This document shows, one piece after another, positions 44,617 through 54,087 of a DNA stretch of 64,000 bases (position 1 is its first letter; the number at the start of each line of letters is the position of its first letter). The stretch is from Nitrobacter sp051535215 (GTDB lineage: Bacteria; Pseudomonadota; Alphaproteobacteria; Rhizobiales; Xanthobacteraceae): the NCBI RefSeq assembly GCF_051535215.1, contig NZ_JBPPLY010000007.1, positions 62,001-126,000 of the forward strand, given 5' to 3'. The translations under genes were made by a program, and so were the position numbers. Below the pieces are notes generated by a model, which did no database searches, was not told where the DNA came from, and saw only the letters and a program-made list of their open reading frames with translations.

Positions 44617-45123
44617 CTATTGCGCCAACGTTTCCTTCAGCACGGCCCAGCGCCGCATGGCGTCGTGCAGATAGCGCGCCGGATCGGTCGCGAAAGCCGC
44701 GCGGGTGTCCTCATGACCAAACAGGTAAAGCCGCTGGCCGACAATCAGCCAGAGCCGGGCGGTTCCGGCGAAAGTCACCCCCCGCGCAATGTCCACCGGA
44801 TCATAGCCGCCGAAACGCGGGCTATACACATCCGGATTCGCGATAAAAAACGCCCGATTGTCGGGGTTGCTGAAGCGCCAGATGGCGCCGCCCTGCGACA
44901 CCTCGAAAGCGGGGTCGCCCTGCACTGCACGGCCGTCGGTAAAGAAAGCCACGGGATCGAACCCGCCGATCGCCAGACCCGTATAACGGTCGGCCACGAC
45001 CCGCTCCGAGGTCGCCGCCCTGGCTGCGAGGTCCAGCCCGGTGCCGGCCAGCCCACACCCCAGCAAGGCGATCGCCACAACCGCGAAGCGCAAGCCGTTT
45101 CCTTCCTGCCGCCGTGCCGTCAT
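44617..45123 (-). CDS. Exported YHS-domain protein
   Basis: A 168-residue protein with a signal peptide or anchor (FAVVAIALLGCGLAGTGL, about 13-30). The YHS-like part contains YTGLAIGGFDPVAFFTDG near 47-64 and IWRFSNPDNRAFFIANPDVYSPRFGGYDP near 82-112. YHS domains often bind copper, haem or other metals, but no function is established here. The start ATG 45123 excludes 69 unlikely residues of a longer frame. Confidence 0.75.
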   Translation of the reverse strand: MTARRQEGNGLRFAVVAIALLGCGLAGTGLDLAARAATSERVVADRYTGLAIGGFDPVAFFTDGRAVQGDPAFEVSQGGAIWRFSNPDNRAFFIANPDVYSPRFGGYDPVDIARGVTFAGTARLWLIVGQRLYLFGHEDTRAAFATDPARYLHDAMRRWAVLKETLAQ

Positions 45124-45236
45124 AGTTGGTACGGATAACGTGTGAGTCGAGGGGACGATCGCCGCGTCATACCGACCGTCTGTCAGCATCGGGTTAAAGG
45201 CGCCGCAACAAGTTTCGCTACCTTGGGGGGACTTCC

Positions 45237-45866
45237 ATGACTTTGATTTCACGCCTTGCAGCGGTCGCGCTCGCTGCCGTGACGACGTTCTGGATCGTGC
45301 CGGCGCCCGCCCAGCAGTCAGCGCCGCCATACGAAGCCTCTCCGGGCCAGCAATTACCGCCGCCGCAACGGCACGCCGGCCCAGGCAACTATTCGTCGGA
45401 CGAGCTGCTCAGATCCGGGACCCGGTTCTTCGGCAACGTCTCTCGGGGCCTCGCCTCGGTCATCGAACGCGCCGTGAGCCAGTGGGGCCTGCCGAACGGT
45501 TACATCCTGGGCGAGGAAGGCTCGGGCGCCTTCGTCGCCGGTCTGCGCTACGGCGAGGGCACCCTCTACACCAAGAATGCCGGTGACCTGAAGGTCTATT
45601 GGCAGGGTCCGTCGGTCGGTTTCGACTGGGGCGGCGATGGCGCCCGAACCATGACGCTGGTTTACAATCTGCCGGCCACCAATGCGATCTATCAGCGCTT
45701 CGCCGGCATCGAAGGCTCCGCCTACATCGTCGGCGGCTTCGGCATGACGGCGCTGACCGCGAACAACATCGTGCTGGTGCCGATCCGCTCCGGCCTCGGG
45801 CTTAGGCTTGGTGCCAATATCGGCTATCTCAAGTTTACGCCGCAGGCGACCTGGAACCCGTTCTAA
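45237..45866 (+). CDS. DUF1134 family exported protein
   Basis: A 209-residue protein with a signal peptide (cleavage near PAPA-Q, about 25). The core has SSDELLRSGTRFFGNVSRGLASVIERA near 52-78 and repeated glycine-rich strands (GSGAFVAGLRYGEGTLYTK, LVPIRSGLGLRLGANIGYLKF) consistent with a small barrel. It follows GGGGGACTTCC. The family is common in alphaproteobacteria and has no assigned role. Confidence 0.8.
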   Translation: MTLISRLAAVALAAVTTFWIVPAPAQQSAPPYEASPGQQLPPPQRHAGPGNYSSDELLRSGTRFFGNVSRGLASVIERAVSQWGLPNGYILGEEGSGAFVAGLRYGEGTLYTKNAGDLKVYWQGPSVGFDWGGDGARTMTLVYNLPATNAIYQRFAGIEGSAYIVGGFGMTALTANNIVLVPIRSGLGLRLGANIGYLKFTPQATWNPF

Positions 45867-46011
45867 CTTTCTGATGGCAGCGCCCACGTTTCCTCGCGGC
45901 CTAGCCGGATTCCACCTGAGCGGAAATGCCTTGCGAGGCGTGCCGCTGGTGTTTTGCCGGCCGCTCATGGCATGGTAGCCGAATCCTTATCCGGCTTGTG
46001 GAGCGCTCCCC

Positions 46012-47277
46012 ATGGTCGAGCCGATCATGTATCTGGCGATCGGTTTTCTGGTTTCGATGCTGTGCGGACTGATGATTATGCCGCTCGTGCACAACCGCGC
46101 CGTCCGCCTCACCACCAAACGCCTTGAAGCGGCGACGCCGCTGTCGATGGCCGAAATCCAGGCCGACAAGGATCAGTTGCGCGCCGAATTCGCGATGTCG
46201 GCAAGGCGGCTGGAAATGAGCGTCGAACAGCTGAAGAGGAAAACCGCCAGCCAGTCCGCCGAACTCGGCAAAAAAGCCGACGCAATCAACCGGCTGAAGG
46301 TCGAGCTTGGCGAAAAGAACGCCGCTATATTCAGCCTCGAGGGGCACGAGAAGAAGGTGGGACAGCATCTGCAGTCCACCGAACAGGAGCTCGCCACAAA
46401 GGCCGAAACTCTGCAGAGCGCCGAGCAGACCCTCGCACAAAGCCAGGCCGAGCTCGCCCGGCTTCGCCAGGAACTGTCGGATCGCTCACTGACGGCGGAA
46501 AGCCGGCAAGCCGAACTGTTCGTGGTGCGCACGCAGGTCGAGCGATTGCAGGGCCGGGTCAGCGAAGTCGAAAAAGAACTCGCCGACACGCAAGCGCTCC
46601 TCGAACAGCAGCGCGGCGTAACGGCTTCCACCGTCCGGGAGCGCGACGATGCACGCAGACACGTGGAAAATCTGAGCCAGCGCATCGTCACCATCGACAG
46701 CCAGCTCATCGACAAGACCAAGGAAGCGGAGCGGCTCGGCGGCCGTGTCAGAGAACTCGAAAGCCAGCTTGCCGCTCAGACCAGGACCTTGGCCGAGCGG
46801 GACAAGGAGGTCGGTCCATTGCGCAAAGCCAATGCAGCCGCGCAACTCACCATCAGCGAGTTGCGCGAGGAGATCGCGTCGTTGAACGGCGGCAAGTCTC
46901 CGCTCATCGACGGACTGCGCAACGAAATGATCGCAGCCGAACGGGCGCTGCGCGCCGCCCACGACGAACGGGCCAAACTTCAGCGCGACATCACCGTGAT
47001 CCAACGGCAAGCGGCCTCTTCAGGCACGGCCGAGCAGATGGAAAACGCGCTGCTGCGCGAGCGTATCAATGATATCGCCGCCGAGGTCTCCAGGCTGGCC
47101 ATCACCATCGAGGGACCGGATTCACCGATCAAGGCCATACTGGCGGCTGACGCAACGCCGGCCAGGACGGCGAAAGCGGTGAACGGCGCAGGCGGCAGCG
47201 GCGCAATTCCCTCAACCGTCTCGCTGGCCGACCGCATCCGGGCCTTGCAATCCCAGGCTTCCCGCGGCGGGGGTTAG
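46012..47277 (+). CDS. Long coiled-coil membrane protein, hypothetical
   Basis: A 421-residue protein with one N-terminal membrane segment (YLAIGFLVSMLCGLMIMPLV, about 7-26) and then about 300 residues of almost uninterrupted coiled coil, rich in Glu, Ala, Arg and Leu (for example EQELATKAETLQSAEQTLAQ). The C-terminal 70 residues are less regular. No enzyme motif is seen. It may be a structural or division-related protein anchored in the inner membrane. Confidence 0.65.
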   Translation: MVEPIMYLAIGFLVSMLCGLMIMPLVHNRAVRLTTKRLEAATPLSMAEIQADKDQLRAEFAMSARRLEMSVEQLKRKTASQSAELGKKADAINRLKVELGEKNAAIFSLEGHEKKVGQHLQSTEQELATKAETLQSAEQTLAQSQAELARLRQELSDRSLTAESRQAELFVVRTQVERLQGRVSEVEKELADTQALLEQQRGVTASTVRERDDARRHVENLSQRIVTIDSQLIDKTKEAERLGGRVRELESQLAAQTRTLAERDKEVGPLRKANAAAQLTISELREEIASLNGGKSPLIDGLRNEMIAAERALRAAHDERAKLQRDITVIQRQAASSGTAEQMENALLRERINDIAAEVSRLAITIEGPDSPIKAILAADATPARTAKAVNGAGGSGAIPSTVSLADRIRALQSQASRGGG

Positions 47278-47346
47278 CTTGAAGGGACCAGCTTGCCTGG
47301 TCACGTTGCCGATCCTGCAGCTTGTCGTTCGGTATGAGATGCTTTT

Positions 47347-47865
47347 GTGCCTGCTTTGATCTCGTTTTCCGGGTTGCCGGGGGTCGGCAAAACGACTGTT
47401 GCCCGTGCTTTGGCGCAGAAAATCCGAGCCGCGTATATACGCGTGGATTCTATCGAGACCGCGCTGAAAAACAGTAGCTTGCAAATCCATTCGGCAGAGG
47501 ATGCCGGATACCTTGCAGCCATTGCAGTTGCGAAAGACAATCTGACGATCGGCCTCGACGTTGTTGCCGATACCGTAAATCCTGTCGAGCTTACAAGGAA
47601 GTGGTGGTCTGATGTGGCAGAGGCCTGCGATGCACGATTGTTGAACGTGGAAATTGTGTGCTCAGACGCGGCCGAGCACAAACGGCGGATAGAAGAACGT
47701 CGAAGCGATATGGTTGGTCTTGATCTGCCGGACTGGAAAGGTGTTCAAAGCCGCAACTACGAAAGGTGGGCCATTCATCGCCTGGTACTGGATACCAGCA
47801 AGCTGTCAGAGAAGGATTGCGTCATAGCGATCATTGAAAGCCTGGCCAAAGCGTCGGAAGGCTAA
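47347..47865 (+). CDS. P-loop kinase-like ATPase
   Basis: A 172-residue protein starting at GTG 47347. Walker A is SGLPGVGKTTVARAL at about 8-22. A shikimate- or adenylate-kinase-like lid follows with EERRSDMVGLDLPDW near 118-132, and VDSIETAL near 34 may position the acceptor. The size fits a small-molecule kinase. The substrate is unknown. Confidence 0.7.
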   Translation: MPALISFSGLPGVGKTTVARALAQKIRAAYIRVDSIETALKNSSLQIHSAEDAGYLAAIAVAKDNLTIGLDVVADTVNPVELTRKWWSDVAEACDARLLNVEIVCSDAAEHKRRIEERRSDMVGLDLPDWKGVQSRNYERWAIHRLVLDTSKLSEKDCVIAIIESLAKASEG

Positions 47866-47876
47866 CATCGGTATCC

Positions 47877-47974
47877 ATAGCGTTTTCGAGGGAAGTGGAT
47901 ACCGGCTCGCGTGAAGAAAACGCGTCAAAACGAAATCAGCCTCGCTTCTGATTTCCATCAGAAGCGAAAAAACT
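47877..47974. repeat. Dispersed intergenic repeat, copy A
   Basis: A run beginning GCGTTTTCGAGGGAAGTGGA and including TGGATACCGGCTCGCGTGAA ends in a hairpin CGCTTCTGAT-TTCC-ATCAGAAGCG at 47943-47966. A second copy lies inverted at 63555-63650 and its hairpin module recurs at 49310. It is a dispersed repeat of the kind found in Bradyrhizobium-group genomes. Confidence 0.65.
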
Positions 47975-48069
47975 CCAGCAATTCTACGCGGGGGAGGCAG
48001 GTCCGTGCAGGTTTCGGACTAGACATCCACTATGGATTCTGTAAGAAATCCCGGCTGTTACAGCACTTA

Positions 48070-48144
48070 GGGCGCATAGCTCAGCGGGAGAGCGTTCCCT
48101 TCACACGGGAGAGGTCCAAGGTTCGATCCCTTGTGCGCCCACCA
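48070..48144 (+). tRNA. tRNA-Val (anticodon CAC)
   Basis: A 75-nt cloverleaf with an encoded CCA. Acceptor GGGCGCA pairs with TGCGCCC, the D arm is GCTC...GAGC, and the T arm has GGTTCGATCCC. The anticodon stem TTCCC/GGGAG closes a seven-base loop TTCACAC, so the anticodon is CAC, which reads GUG. Confidence 0.92.
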
Positions 48145-48214
48145 TCGGGTCCTGCGACGCATGCGTCGCGCCGCAGGCCATTACGATCCGACCGTTATAG
48201 CCCGACCCGATTTC

Positions 48215-48472
48215 TCACAGCAGATGAGTGCGCGCGAACAGAGCCCGCAACGCGTCGGTGGCCTTGCGGCTGAGCATCGCGTCGCCCGCGGCGGCCTCCA
48301 GCGCGGCGCGCGCCTCCTCGTGCAGGGCGCGAAACTCGCCCCATTCGGCCGTGCTGAGGCGGGTGATGAAATCATAGGCCTGCCCCACAGTGGCGATGGC
48401 GACGGACTCGCCGTTCACCTTGATGCGGAACGTCGCCTGCAGTTTCGTGACCGAGTCCGAGACCTTGTCCAT
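48215..48472 (-). CDS. DUF982 protein
   Basis: An 85-residue protein from ATG 48472 (a longer start at 48508 is possible). The pattern FRIKVNGESVAIATVGQAYDF, then WGEFRALHEEARAALEAAA and KATDALRALFARTHLL fits small rhizobial DUF982 proteins. It is adjacent to the phosphatase gene on the same strand. Function unknown. Confidence 0.6.
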   Translation of the reverse strand: MDKVSDSVTKLQATFRIKVNGESVAIATVGQAYDFITRLSTAEWGEFRALHEEARAALEAAAGDAMLSRKATDALRALFARTHLL

Positions 48473-48517
48473 GTCACACGAAAGACCTGCGTTGCGCACC
48501 GCCGTCAAGATAAACGA

Positions 48518-49234
48518 TCAGGGTATCCCACGAAAGAAGCCGGCCGCGCTTTCTGGTCCCTGGAGTTCCTGTGCCGGAAGCTGAACCACGATGAAATCGA
48601 CGGGACCGCCGGGCAACGCGTCGTCGAACACGCCGGTCACCAGACGACCGGTCCGCCATGCCCTGGTATCCAGATTGGTGCGGCCTTCATACAATTCCGG
48701 CCCCTGAGCAAACGAATTGTGTCCGTGCACGACGTGGCGGCCCTCAAAGCCCGCTCCATCGCCTTTGGGATAGCGTTTCCAGAGCAGCGTGGACTCCGGC
48801 TGCGCCTCGCGTGCAACGCCGGGATCGAGCCCGGCGTGAACATAGACGCGATGCGCATCGACATGCAGGAGCGGCAGAGCCTCCAGCCAGGCGATGTCAG
48901 CCTCCGGAATCACAAAGGGATCGCCGCCGTAGGATTCCAGAACCGCATCGCCGCCGTGCTCCAGCCACCGCGTCATTTGTGCCGGATCGCGCCACGCGGC
49001 GATCATCATCGCATCGTGATTGCCCTTGAGCGGAACGAAGGTCCAGCCGTCCGGCATTCCGCGCCGCAGCCTTGCGATGACCTTGCTGCTGTCCGGTCCC
49101 TTGTCGACGTAATCGCCGAGCATCACCAGCGTACCGCCGTTGCCGGCGGCGTGCGCGTGAACCCGATGCAACGCCTCGCCCAGCAGGTCGAAGCGGCCAT
49201 GGATATCGGGGATGACGTAGGTCAGACTCATCAA
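48518..49234 (-). CDS. Metallophosphoesterase (serine/threonine phosphatase type)
   Basis: A 238-residue enzyme. The binuclear metal motifs are clear: PDIHGRFDLL (8-17), LGDYVDKGPDSS (40-51), LKGNHDAMM (69-77), HAGLDPG (133-139) and VVHGHNS (168-174). These are the five blocks of PrpA/Lambda-phosphatase-type proteins, which act on phosphoserine or dinucleoside polyphosphates. The start could be ATG 49234 or 49231. Confidence 0.88.
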   Translation of the reverse strand: MMSLTYVIPDIHGRFDLLGEALHRVHAHAAGNGGTLVMLGDYVDKGPDSSKVIARLRRGMPDGWTFVPLKGNHDAMMIAAWRDPAQMTRWLEHGGDAVLESYGGDPFVIPEADIAWLEALPLLHVDAHRVYVHAGLDPGVAREAQPESTLLWKRYPKGDGAGFEGRHVVHGHNSFAQGPELYEGRTNLDTRAWRTGRLVTGVFDDALPGGPVDFIVVQLPAQELQGPESAAGFFRGIP

Positions 49235-49309
49235 AGCTCTCGCACGTAACGCGCATCCCTTCCGCGCTCAGAGATGCATCAGTCGATCTTTACCAGAACC
49301 GTAGAGCGC

Positions 49310-49332
49310 CACTTCTGATTCCATCAGAAGTG
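49310..49332. repeat. Hairpin module of the dispersed repeat, copy C
   Basis: ACTTCTGAT and ATCAGAAGT (49311-49319 and 49323-49331) around TCC. It is the same hairpin as in repeat copy A. Placed after the TPP enzyme stop, it could also terminate that gene. Confidence 0.5.
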
Positions 49333-49351
49333 AACGGCCCCTCCGGCCGCG

Positions 49352-50899
49352 TCACATCCGCACCTCGATCAGGCGCGGCCCCTTCTCCGCCACCGCTTCC
49401 GCCAGCGCCTTGTTGAAGTCGTCCGTTGTCGTCACGATCCGGCCCGGCACGCCCATGCCCCTGGCGAGCAATATCCAGTCGAGGCCTGGGCGATCGAGGC
49501 TCAGCATATCCATCGCCCGCTCACCCGGCTCGCCGGCGCCAACGCCGTCGAACTCGCCGCGCAGGATCTGATACATGCGATTGGAGAAAATGACGGTGAC
49601 GACGTCGAGACCCTCGCGCGCCTGCGTCCACAACGATTGCAGCGTGTACATCGCGCTGCCGTCGCCGACCAGGCAGATCACCTTGCGATCGGGACAGGCC
49701 ACCGCCGCGCCGGTCGCCACCGGCGTCGAAAAACCGATCGAACCACCCATGTTCTGCAGCCAGTCATGGGGCGCAGCGGCAGCCGTCGGCGGAAAGAACC
49801 CGCGGCCCGTGGTAATCGACTCGTCGACCACGATGGCGTTGTCCGGAATCGCCAGCGCGATCGCCTGCGCGATGGAGGCGTGATCGAGTTTTCCGGTGGG
49901 CGCTACGAGTTCAACCGGCTTTTGCGGCTTCGCATCCACTCGCCTCGCGCCTGCGGCGTCCGCCAGCGCTTCCAGCGCGGCCACCGAATTGTCGCCTCGC
50001 GCCGTCATCCGATGCACCGAGCAGCCCTCGGGCTTCAAAAGGCTCGGCTTGTCCGGATAGGCGAAGAACGCGACGGGATCGTCGGCTTCGACCAGTATGA
50101 TGGTCCTGAAGGGCTTCAGAACGCGCAACGCCTGCTCGACCACATAGGGAATGCGGTCGACGGAAAAGCGATCGCGCCCCCGCGCCATGCGCGCGTTATA
50201 GGTCTGCGCCATCACCTTGCAGCCGGTCCTGCACGCGATCATGCCGGCCAGCGCCAGTCCCTGCTCGCCCAGCGCGCTGCCTGTGAGCAGCATCAGTGTC
50301 TCACGGCCGTTGCTTTGCAGGATCCTCGCCGCGGCATCGACCGCGGGCTGCGAATAGCCCGGACGCTGCGAATTCTCGGGCACCATGGCGATACCGTCTG
50401 CTTCGTTCCACGCGGCATCGGCAGGCAGGATCAGCGTCGCGATCTGCGGCGGTGTGCTTTTCGCAGCCGCGATCGCCGCCGCGCCGTCGCAGGCGACCGA
50501 TTTCGAATCCGGCGAGGTGCGGACCCAATCCGACATCGGCCGCGCCAGCCCCTCGATATCCGATGTCAGCGGCGCATTGTGTCTGACGTGGTCAACCGCG
50601 TGCTGGCCGACGATGTTGACGATACCGGAACCGGCCTTCCCGGCGTTGTGAAGATTGGCGAGGCCATTGGCGAGACCCGGACCGAGATGAAGCAGGGTGC
50701 AGGCCGGTGCACCCCTCATGCGGAAATAGCCGTCGGCAGCGCCGGTGACCACGCCTTCGAACAGCCCGAGCACGCAGCGCATGCCATCCACCCGGTCCAG
50801 CGCCGCGACAAAATGCATCTCGGACGTGCCCGGATTGGCGAAGCAGACGTCTACGCCGCCTTTGACCAGCGTCCGCACCAGGCTTTCAGCACCGTTCAT
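49352..50899 (-). CDS. Thiamine-diphosphate enzyme, acetolactate synthase-like
   Basis: A 515-residue enzyme. The N-terminal PYR domain begins AESLVRTLVKGGVDVCFANPGTSEMHF with the catalytic Glu of family enzymes in ALGLFEGVVTG-type position near 45. The C-terminal PP domain has the TPP/Mg motif VGDGSAMYTLQSLWTQ...FSNR near 420-450. No strong FAD-binding signal is seen. Such proteins are annotated as acetolactate synthase large subunit or as benzoylformate/oxalyl-CoA decarboxylase; no small subunit gene is near, so the reaction is open. Confidence 0.8.
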   Translation of the reverse strand: MNGAESLVRTLVKGGVDVCFANPGTSEMHFVAALDRVDGMRCVLGLFEGVVTGAADGYFRMRGAPACTLLHLGPGLANGLANLHNAGKAGSGIVNIVGQHAVDHVRHNAPLTSDIEGLARPMSDWVRTSPDSKSVACDGAAAIAAAKSTPPQIATLILPADAAWNEADGIAMVPENSQRPGYSQPAVDAAARILQSNGRETLMLLTGSALGEQGLALAGMIACRTGCKVMAQTYNARMARGRDRFSVDRIPYVVEQALRVLKPFRTIILVEADDPVAFFAYPDKPSLLKPEGCSVHRMTARGDNSVAALEALADAAGARRVDAKPQKPVELVAPTGKLDHASIAQAIALAIPDNAIVVDESITTGRGFFPPTAAAAPHDWLQNMGGSIGFSTPVATGAAVACPDRKVICLVGDGSAMYTLQSLWTQAREGLDVVTVIFSNRMYQILRGEFDGVGAGEPGERAMDMLSLDRPGLDWILLARGMGVPGRIVTTTDDFNKALAEAVAEKGPRLIEVRM

Positions 50900-51121
50900 C
50901 CTTGCGCTCCGCTCCTGTCCTTCGAACGAAGCCGAGATCAACATCGTTCCAGCCGTGCGTCAAAGGCTCGCGAGGTGCCGCGTGTCAAATCCGCTCCATG
51001 AGGATGTTGATACCTTTTCGCAACGTTTACGCGGGAAGAATCCTTCTCACGCGACTGCGCCTTGCGAAACCGGACGAATTGTGCCCTGTCTCGCAACGAG
51101 ATCGATCGATGCGAGGATACA

Positions 51122-51685
51122 ATGACGCGCGTTTTGGCTCTTTTGATTGCCGTTTTTCTTGCCTTCAATGCGAGGTCCGCTTTCGCGCAATACGTCGATA
51201 CGCGCGACTTCATGGATTTCAGTCCCAATTTTACCTCCGCAAATCCGATCCCTCGCGAGGTTGTCTATTTCCACAGCCGATATGCGCCCGGCACCATCGT
51301 CATCAGCACCAGCGAGCGGCGGCTCTATCTCGTTCTCCCCAACGGCCAGGCGCTGAGATATGGCATCGGCGTCGGCCGCGACGGTTTCCGCTGGGGCGGC
51401 GTTCACCGCATCAGCGCCAAGAAGGAATGGCCGAGCTGGACGCCCCCCGTGCAGATGCTGCGCAGGCGGCCCGATCTGCCGCGTTTCATGAAAGGCGGCA
51501 TCGATAACCCGCTCGGTGCGCGCGCGATGTATCTCGGCTCGACGCTCTATCGCATCCACGGCTCCAATGAACCGGAAACGATCGGTCAGGCCGTGTCGTC
51601 CGGCTGCTTCCGGATGACGAACGAGGACGTGAAGGATCTTTATGACCGCGTATCGGTCGGCACGACGGTCGTGGTCAATAACTAG
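51122..51685 (+). CDS. L,D-transpeptidase (YkuD family), exported
   Basis: A 187-residue protein with a signal peptide (TRVLALLIAVFLAFNARSAF, cleavage near AFA-Q at 22). The YkuD domain covers most of the rest, with HGSNEPETIG near 140 and the nucleophilic Cys in VSSGCFRMTNEDV near 158. It is a paralogue of the gene at 1054-1827 but without the long linker, and ends naturally at VVVNN. It likely forms 3-3 peptidoglycan cross-links. Confidence 0.92.
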   Translation: MTRVLALLIAVFLAFNARSAFAQYVDTRDFMDFSPNFTSANPIPREVVYFHSRYAPGTIVISTSERRLYLVLPNGQALRYGIGVGRDGFRWGGVHRISAKKEWPSWTPPVQMLRRRPDLPRFMKGGIDNPLGARAMYLGSTLYRIHGSNEPETIGQAVSSGCFRMTNEDVKDLYDRVSVGTTVVVNN

Positions 51686-51862
51686 CGGCGTGGATTTGCC
51701 CCGCATTACGTCCTGATGGATGAATCGACCGCGTTCATGATTCTGAATCGATTCGATCCGGAATCGTCGTAATTCCGACGGGCCGTGCGGAACGGCGGGC
51801 GACGTCCACGCGAGAATGACCTTTGCGCGTCCCGCGCGGGTTGATTGAGGAGGCCGGCCGCG

Positions 51863-52672
51863 ATGCATATCGCTTCGCTCAGGCTTGTTGCCGCCACCTT
51901 GATCGGAGCGGCCGCCTGCGTCGCGCATGCCCCCTTGCGACCCGCTTTCGCCGAGTTTGCAGGAGCCGCCGCTCGTCAGCACGCCGAGAGACGCATTTTC
52001 ACCGATCACGAGATCCTCGACGGATTCTTCAAAATCGCCTTCGGCGCTGAATACCACCTCGCCGGCCGGGTCGACCGCATCCGCAAATATGACGGGCCGG
52101 TGCGCGTGTCCGCGGAGGGCGTCAATCGTGCCGACCGGAAGGCGCAACTGGCGAAAGTCGTCGCCGACATCGCAAGGCGCGTTCGGCATCTGGACATTGC
52201 CATGGCGGACAACGCCGATGCCGCCAACGTCACCGTCCGGCTCGTCCGCGATCGCGACCTCAATCGCACCATCGCGGCGCTCTACGGCGCCAGGCGCGCT
52301 CGCGAAATCCATACCTCGCTCGATCCCCAATGCCTGTCCGGTTTCCGCAAGAACGAGGCATTCGAGATCGAGCATTCCGACGTGATCCTGACCGTCGACA
52401 ACGGAGACTTCGTTTTTCTCGACTGCGCCTACGAGGAACTGCTGCAGTCGCTCGGCCCCATCAACGACACCAGTTCCGTGCCATGGACCATGTTCAACGA
52501 TGACGTCCAGATGGGCTTCTTCGACATCTACGACCAGTACATCCTCAATATCCTCTACGATCCGCGCATCAAGGCCGGCATGACCGTGCAGGAGACCAAG
52601 GCGGTGCTGCCGCAGGTCATGATCGACGTGCGGGCATGGGTTGCGAAGGTCAACGACCTGCCGCTGGAGTGA
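51863..52672 (+). CDS. DUF2927 family exported protein
   Basis: A 269-residue protein from ATG 51863, after GAGGAGG. A signal peptide covers about 1-25. The core has FTDHEILDGFFKIAFGAEYH near 45-65, VRHLDIAMADNADAANVTVRLV and a Cys pair separated by about 55 residues (PQCLSGF and FLDCAYEELLQSLG). Homologues are secreted proteins of unknown role. Confidence 0.75.
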   Translation: MHIASLRLVAATLIGAAACVAHAPLRPAFAEFAGAAARQHAERRIFTDHEILDGFFKIAFGAEYHLAGRVDRIRKYDGPVRVSAEGVNRADRKAQLAKVVADIARRVRHLDIAMADNADAANVTVRLVRDRDLNRTIAALYGARRAREIHTSLDPQCLSGFRKNEAFEIEHSDVILTVDNGDFVFLDCAYEELLQSLGPINDTSSVPWTMFNDDVQMGFFDIYDQYILNILYDPRIKAGMTVQETKAVLPQVMIDVRAWVAKVNDLPLE

Positions 52673-52689
52673 AAGCTTTTTATCGCGAA

Positions 52690-52795
52690 TCCCCCGTCAT
52701 TCCGGAAACCAGCGGCGATCCAGGATCCAGCAACACAACACCTGCTTCGGTGCTGGATGCCGGGTTTGCGACGACGTCGCACCCGGAGTGACGGA
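52690..52795. repeat. Dispersed palindromic repeat after the DUF2927 gene
   Basis: CCCCCGTCATTCCGG at the left end is mirrored by CCCGGAGTGACGG at the right end, and GGATCCAGCA by TGCTGGATGCC inside. This is the common 'rhizobial' REP-like intergenic palindrome type. It fills the gap between the convergent DUF2927 and acyl-CoA dehydrogenase genes and may end both. Confidence 0.7.
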
Positions 52796-52798
52796 TCG

Positions 52799-53974
52799 CT
52801 ACGCGCTCTTCTCGAACAGTTCGCGGCCGATCAGCATGCGGCGGATTTCGCTGGTACCGGCGCCGATTTCATAGAGCTTGGCATCGCGCAACAGGCGTCC
52901 GGTCGGATAGTCGTTGATATAACCATTACCGCCGAGCAACTGGATCGCGTCCAGCGCGCACTGTGTCGCCTTCTCCGCCGCATAGAGGATCGCCCCTGCC
53001 GCGTCCTCGCGCGTGGTCTCGCCGCGATCGCAGGCCTTCGCCACTGCATACACGTAGGCGCGGCACGCATTCATGGTGACGTACATGTCGGCGACCTTGC
53101 CCTGCACGAACTGGAAACTGCCGATCGGCTGACCGAACTGCTTGCGCTCGTGCACGTAAGGCATGACCACATCCATGCAGGCCTGCATGATGCCGAGCGG
53201 ACCGGCGGCGAGCACGGCGCGCTCGTAATCGAGGCCGGACATCAGCACGCCGATGCCGCCGTCGGTCTTGCCGAGCACGTTCTCCTCGGGTACCTCGCAA
53301 TCCTCGAACACCAGTTCGCAGGTGTCGGAGCCACGCATGCCGAGCTTGTCGAGCTTCTGCGCAGTTGAAAATCCCTTGAATCCCTTTTCGATGATGAAAG
53401 CGGTGATGCCACGTGCGCCCGCGGCGGCGTCGGTCTTGGCGTAGACCATTAGCGTTTCAGCGACGGGTCCGTTGGTGATCCACATCTTGCTGCCGTTGAG
53501 AATGTAGCGGTCGCCTTTCCTGTCCGCGCGGGTCTTCATCGACACCACGTCCGAACCGGCGCCGGCCTCGGACATCGCCAGCGCGCCGACATTCTCGCCG
53601 GAAATCAGCTTCGGCAGGTATTTGCGCTTTTGCGTTTCGCTGCCGTTGCGGCGCAATTGATTGATGCAGAGATTGGAATGCGCCCCATAGGACAACCCGA
53701 CCGAAGCCGAGCCGCGCGAGATTTCCTCCATGACGACACAATGCTCGAGATAGCCGAGGCCGGCGCCGCCATAGTCCTCTTCAACCGTGATGCCATGCAG
53801 CCCGAGCGCACCCAGTTTGGGCCAGAGGTCACGCGGGAACTGGTTGGTCCTGTCGATCTCGGCAGCGCGCGGCGCGATCTCATTGACAGCAAAGTCGCGA
53901 ACCGTCTCGCGGATCGCGACCGCAGTTTCGCCGAGGTCGAAGTTGAAGTCGCCGGGGATATTGGAACCAGTCAC
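52799..53974 (-). CDS. ivd: Isovaleryl-CoA dehydrogenase
   Basis: A 391-residue acyl-CoA dehydrogenase. GTG 53974 follows GGAG and removes a 24-residue out-of-family leader. The FAD/substrate motifs are ALAMSEAGAGSDV near 128-140 and WITNGPVA near 165. Glu in GLDYERAVLAAGPLGI near 252 is in the place of the catalytic base that marks isovaleryl-CoA dehydrogenases. The C-terminus has AIQLLGGNGYINDYPTGRL and YEIGAGTSEIRRMLIGRELF. It oxidises isovaleryl-CoA in leucine degradation. Partner genes of the pathway are not next to it. Confidence 0.88.
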   Translation of the reverse strand: MTGSNIPGDFNFDLGETAVAIRETVRDFAVNEIAPRAAEIDRTNQFPRDLWPKLGALGLHGITVEEDYGGAGLGYLEHCVVMEEISRGSASVGLSYGAHSNLCINQLRRNGSETQKRKYLPKLISGENVGALAMSEAGAGSDVVSMKTRADRKGDRYILNGSKMWITNGPVAETLMVYAKTDAAAGARGITAFIIEKGFKGFSTAQKLDKLGMRGSDTCELVFEDCEVPEENVLGKTDGGIGVLMSGLDYERAVLAAGPLGIMQACMDVVMPYVHERKQFGQPIGSFQFVQGKVADMYVTMNACRAYVYAVAKACDRGETTREDAAGAILYAAEKATQCALDAIQLLGGNGYINDYPTGRLLRDAKLYEIGAGTSEIRRMLIGRELFEKSA

Positions 53975-54087
53975 GGAGGTCTCCCTCACGCGCGACCAAA
54001 GACCGATCGCGCTTTTTCCGGGAGCAACATGCCATGGCGATTGCATCGAGAGAAGGGTGCGACGGCACTCTTCGCTCGATGTCGCCG

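Noticed and set aside
49637..51001. A 454-codon plus-strand open frame
   Set aside because: It is antisense to the thiamine-diphosphate enzyme, which has clear motifs.
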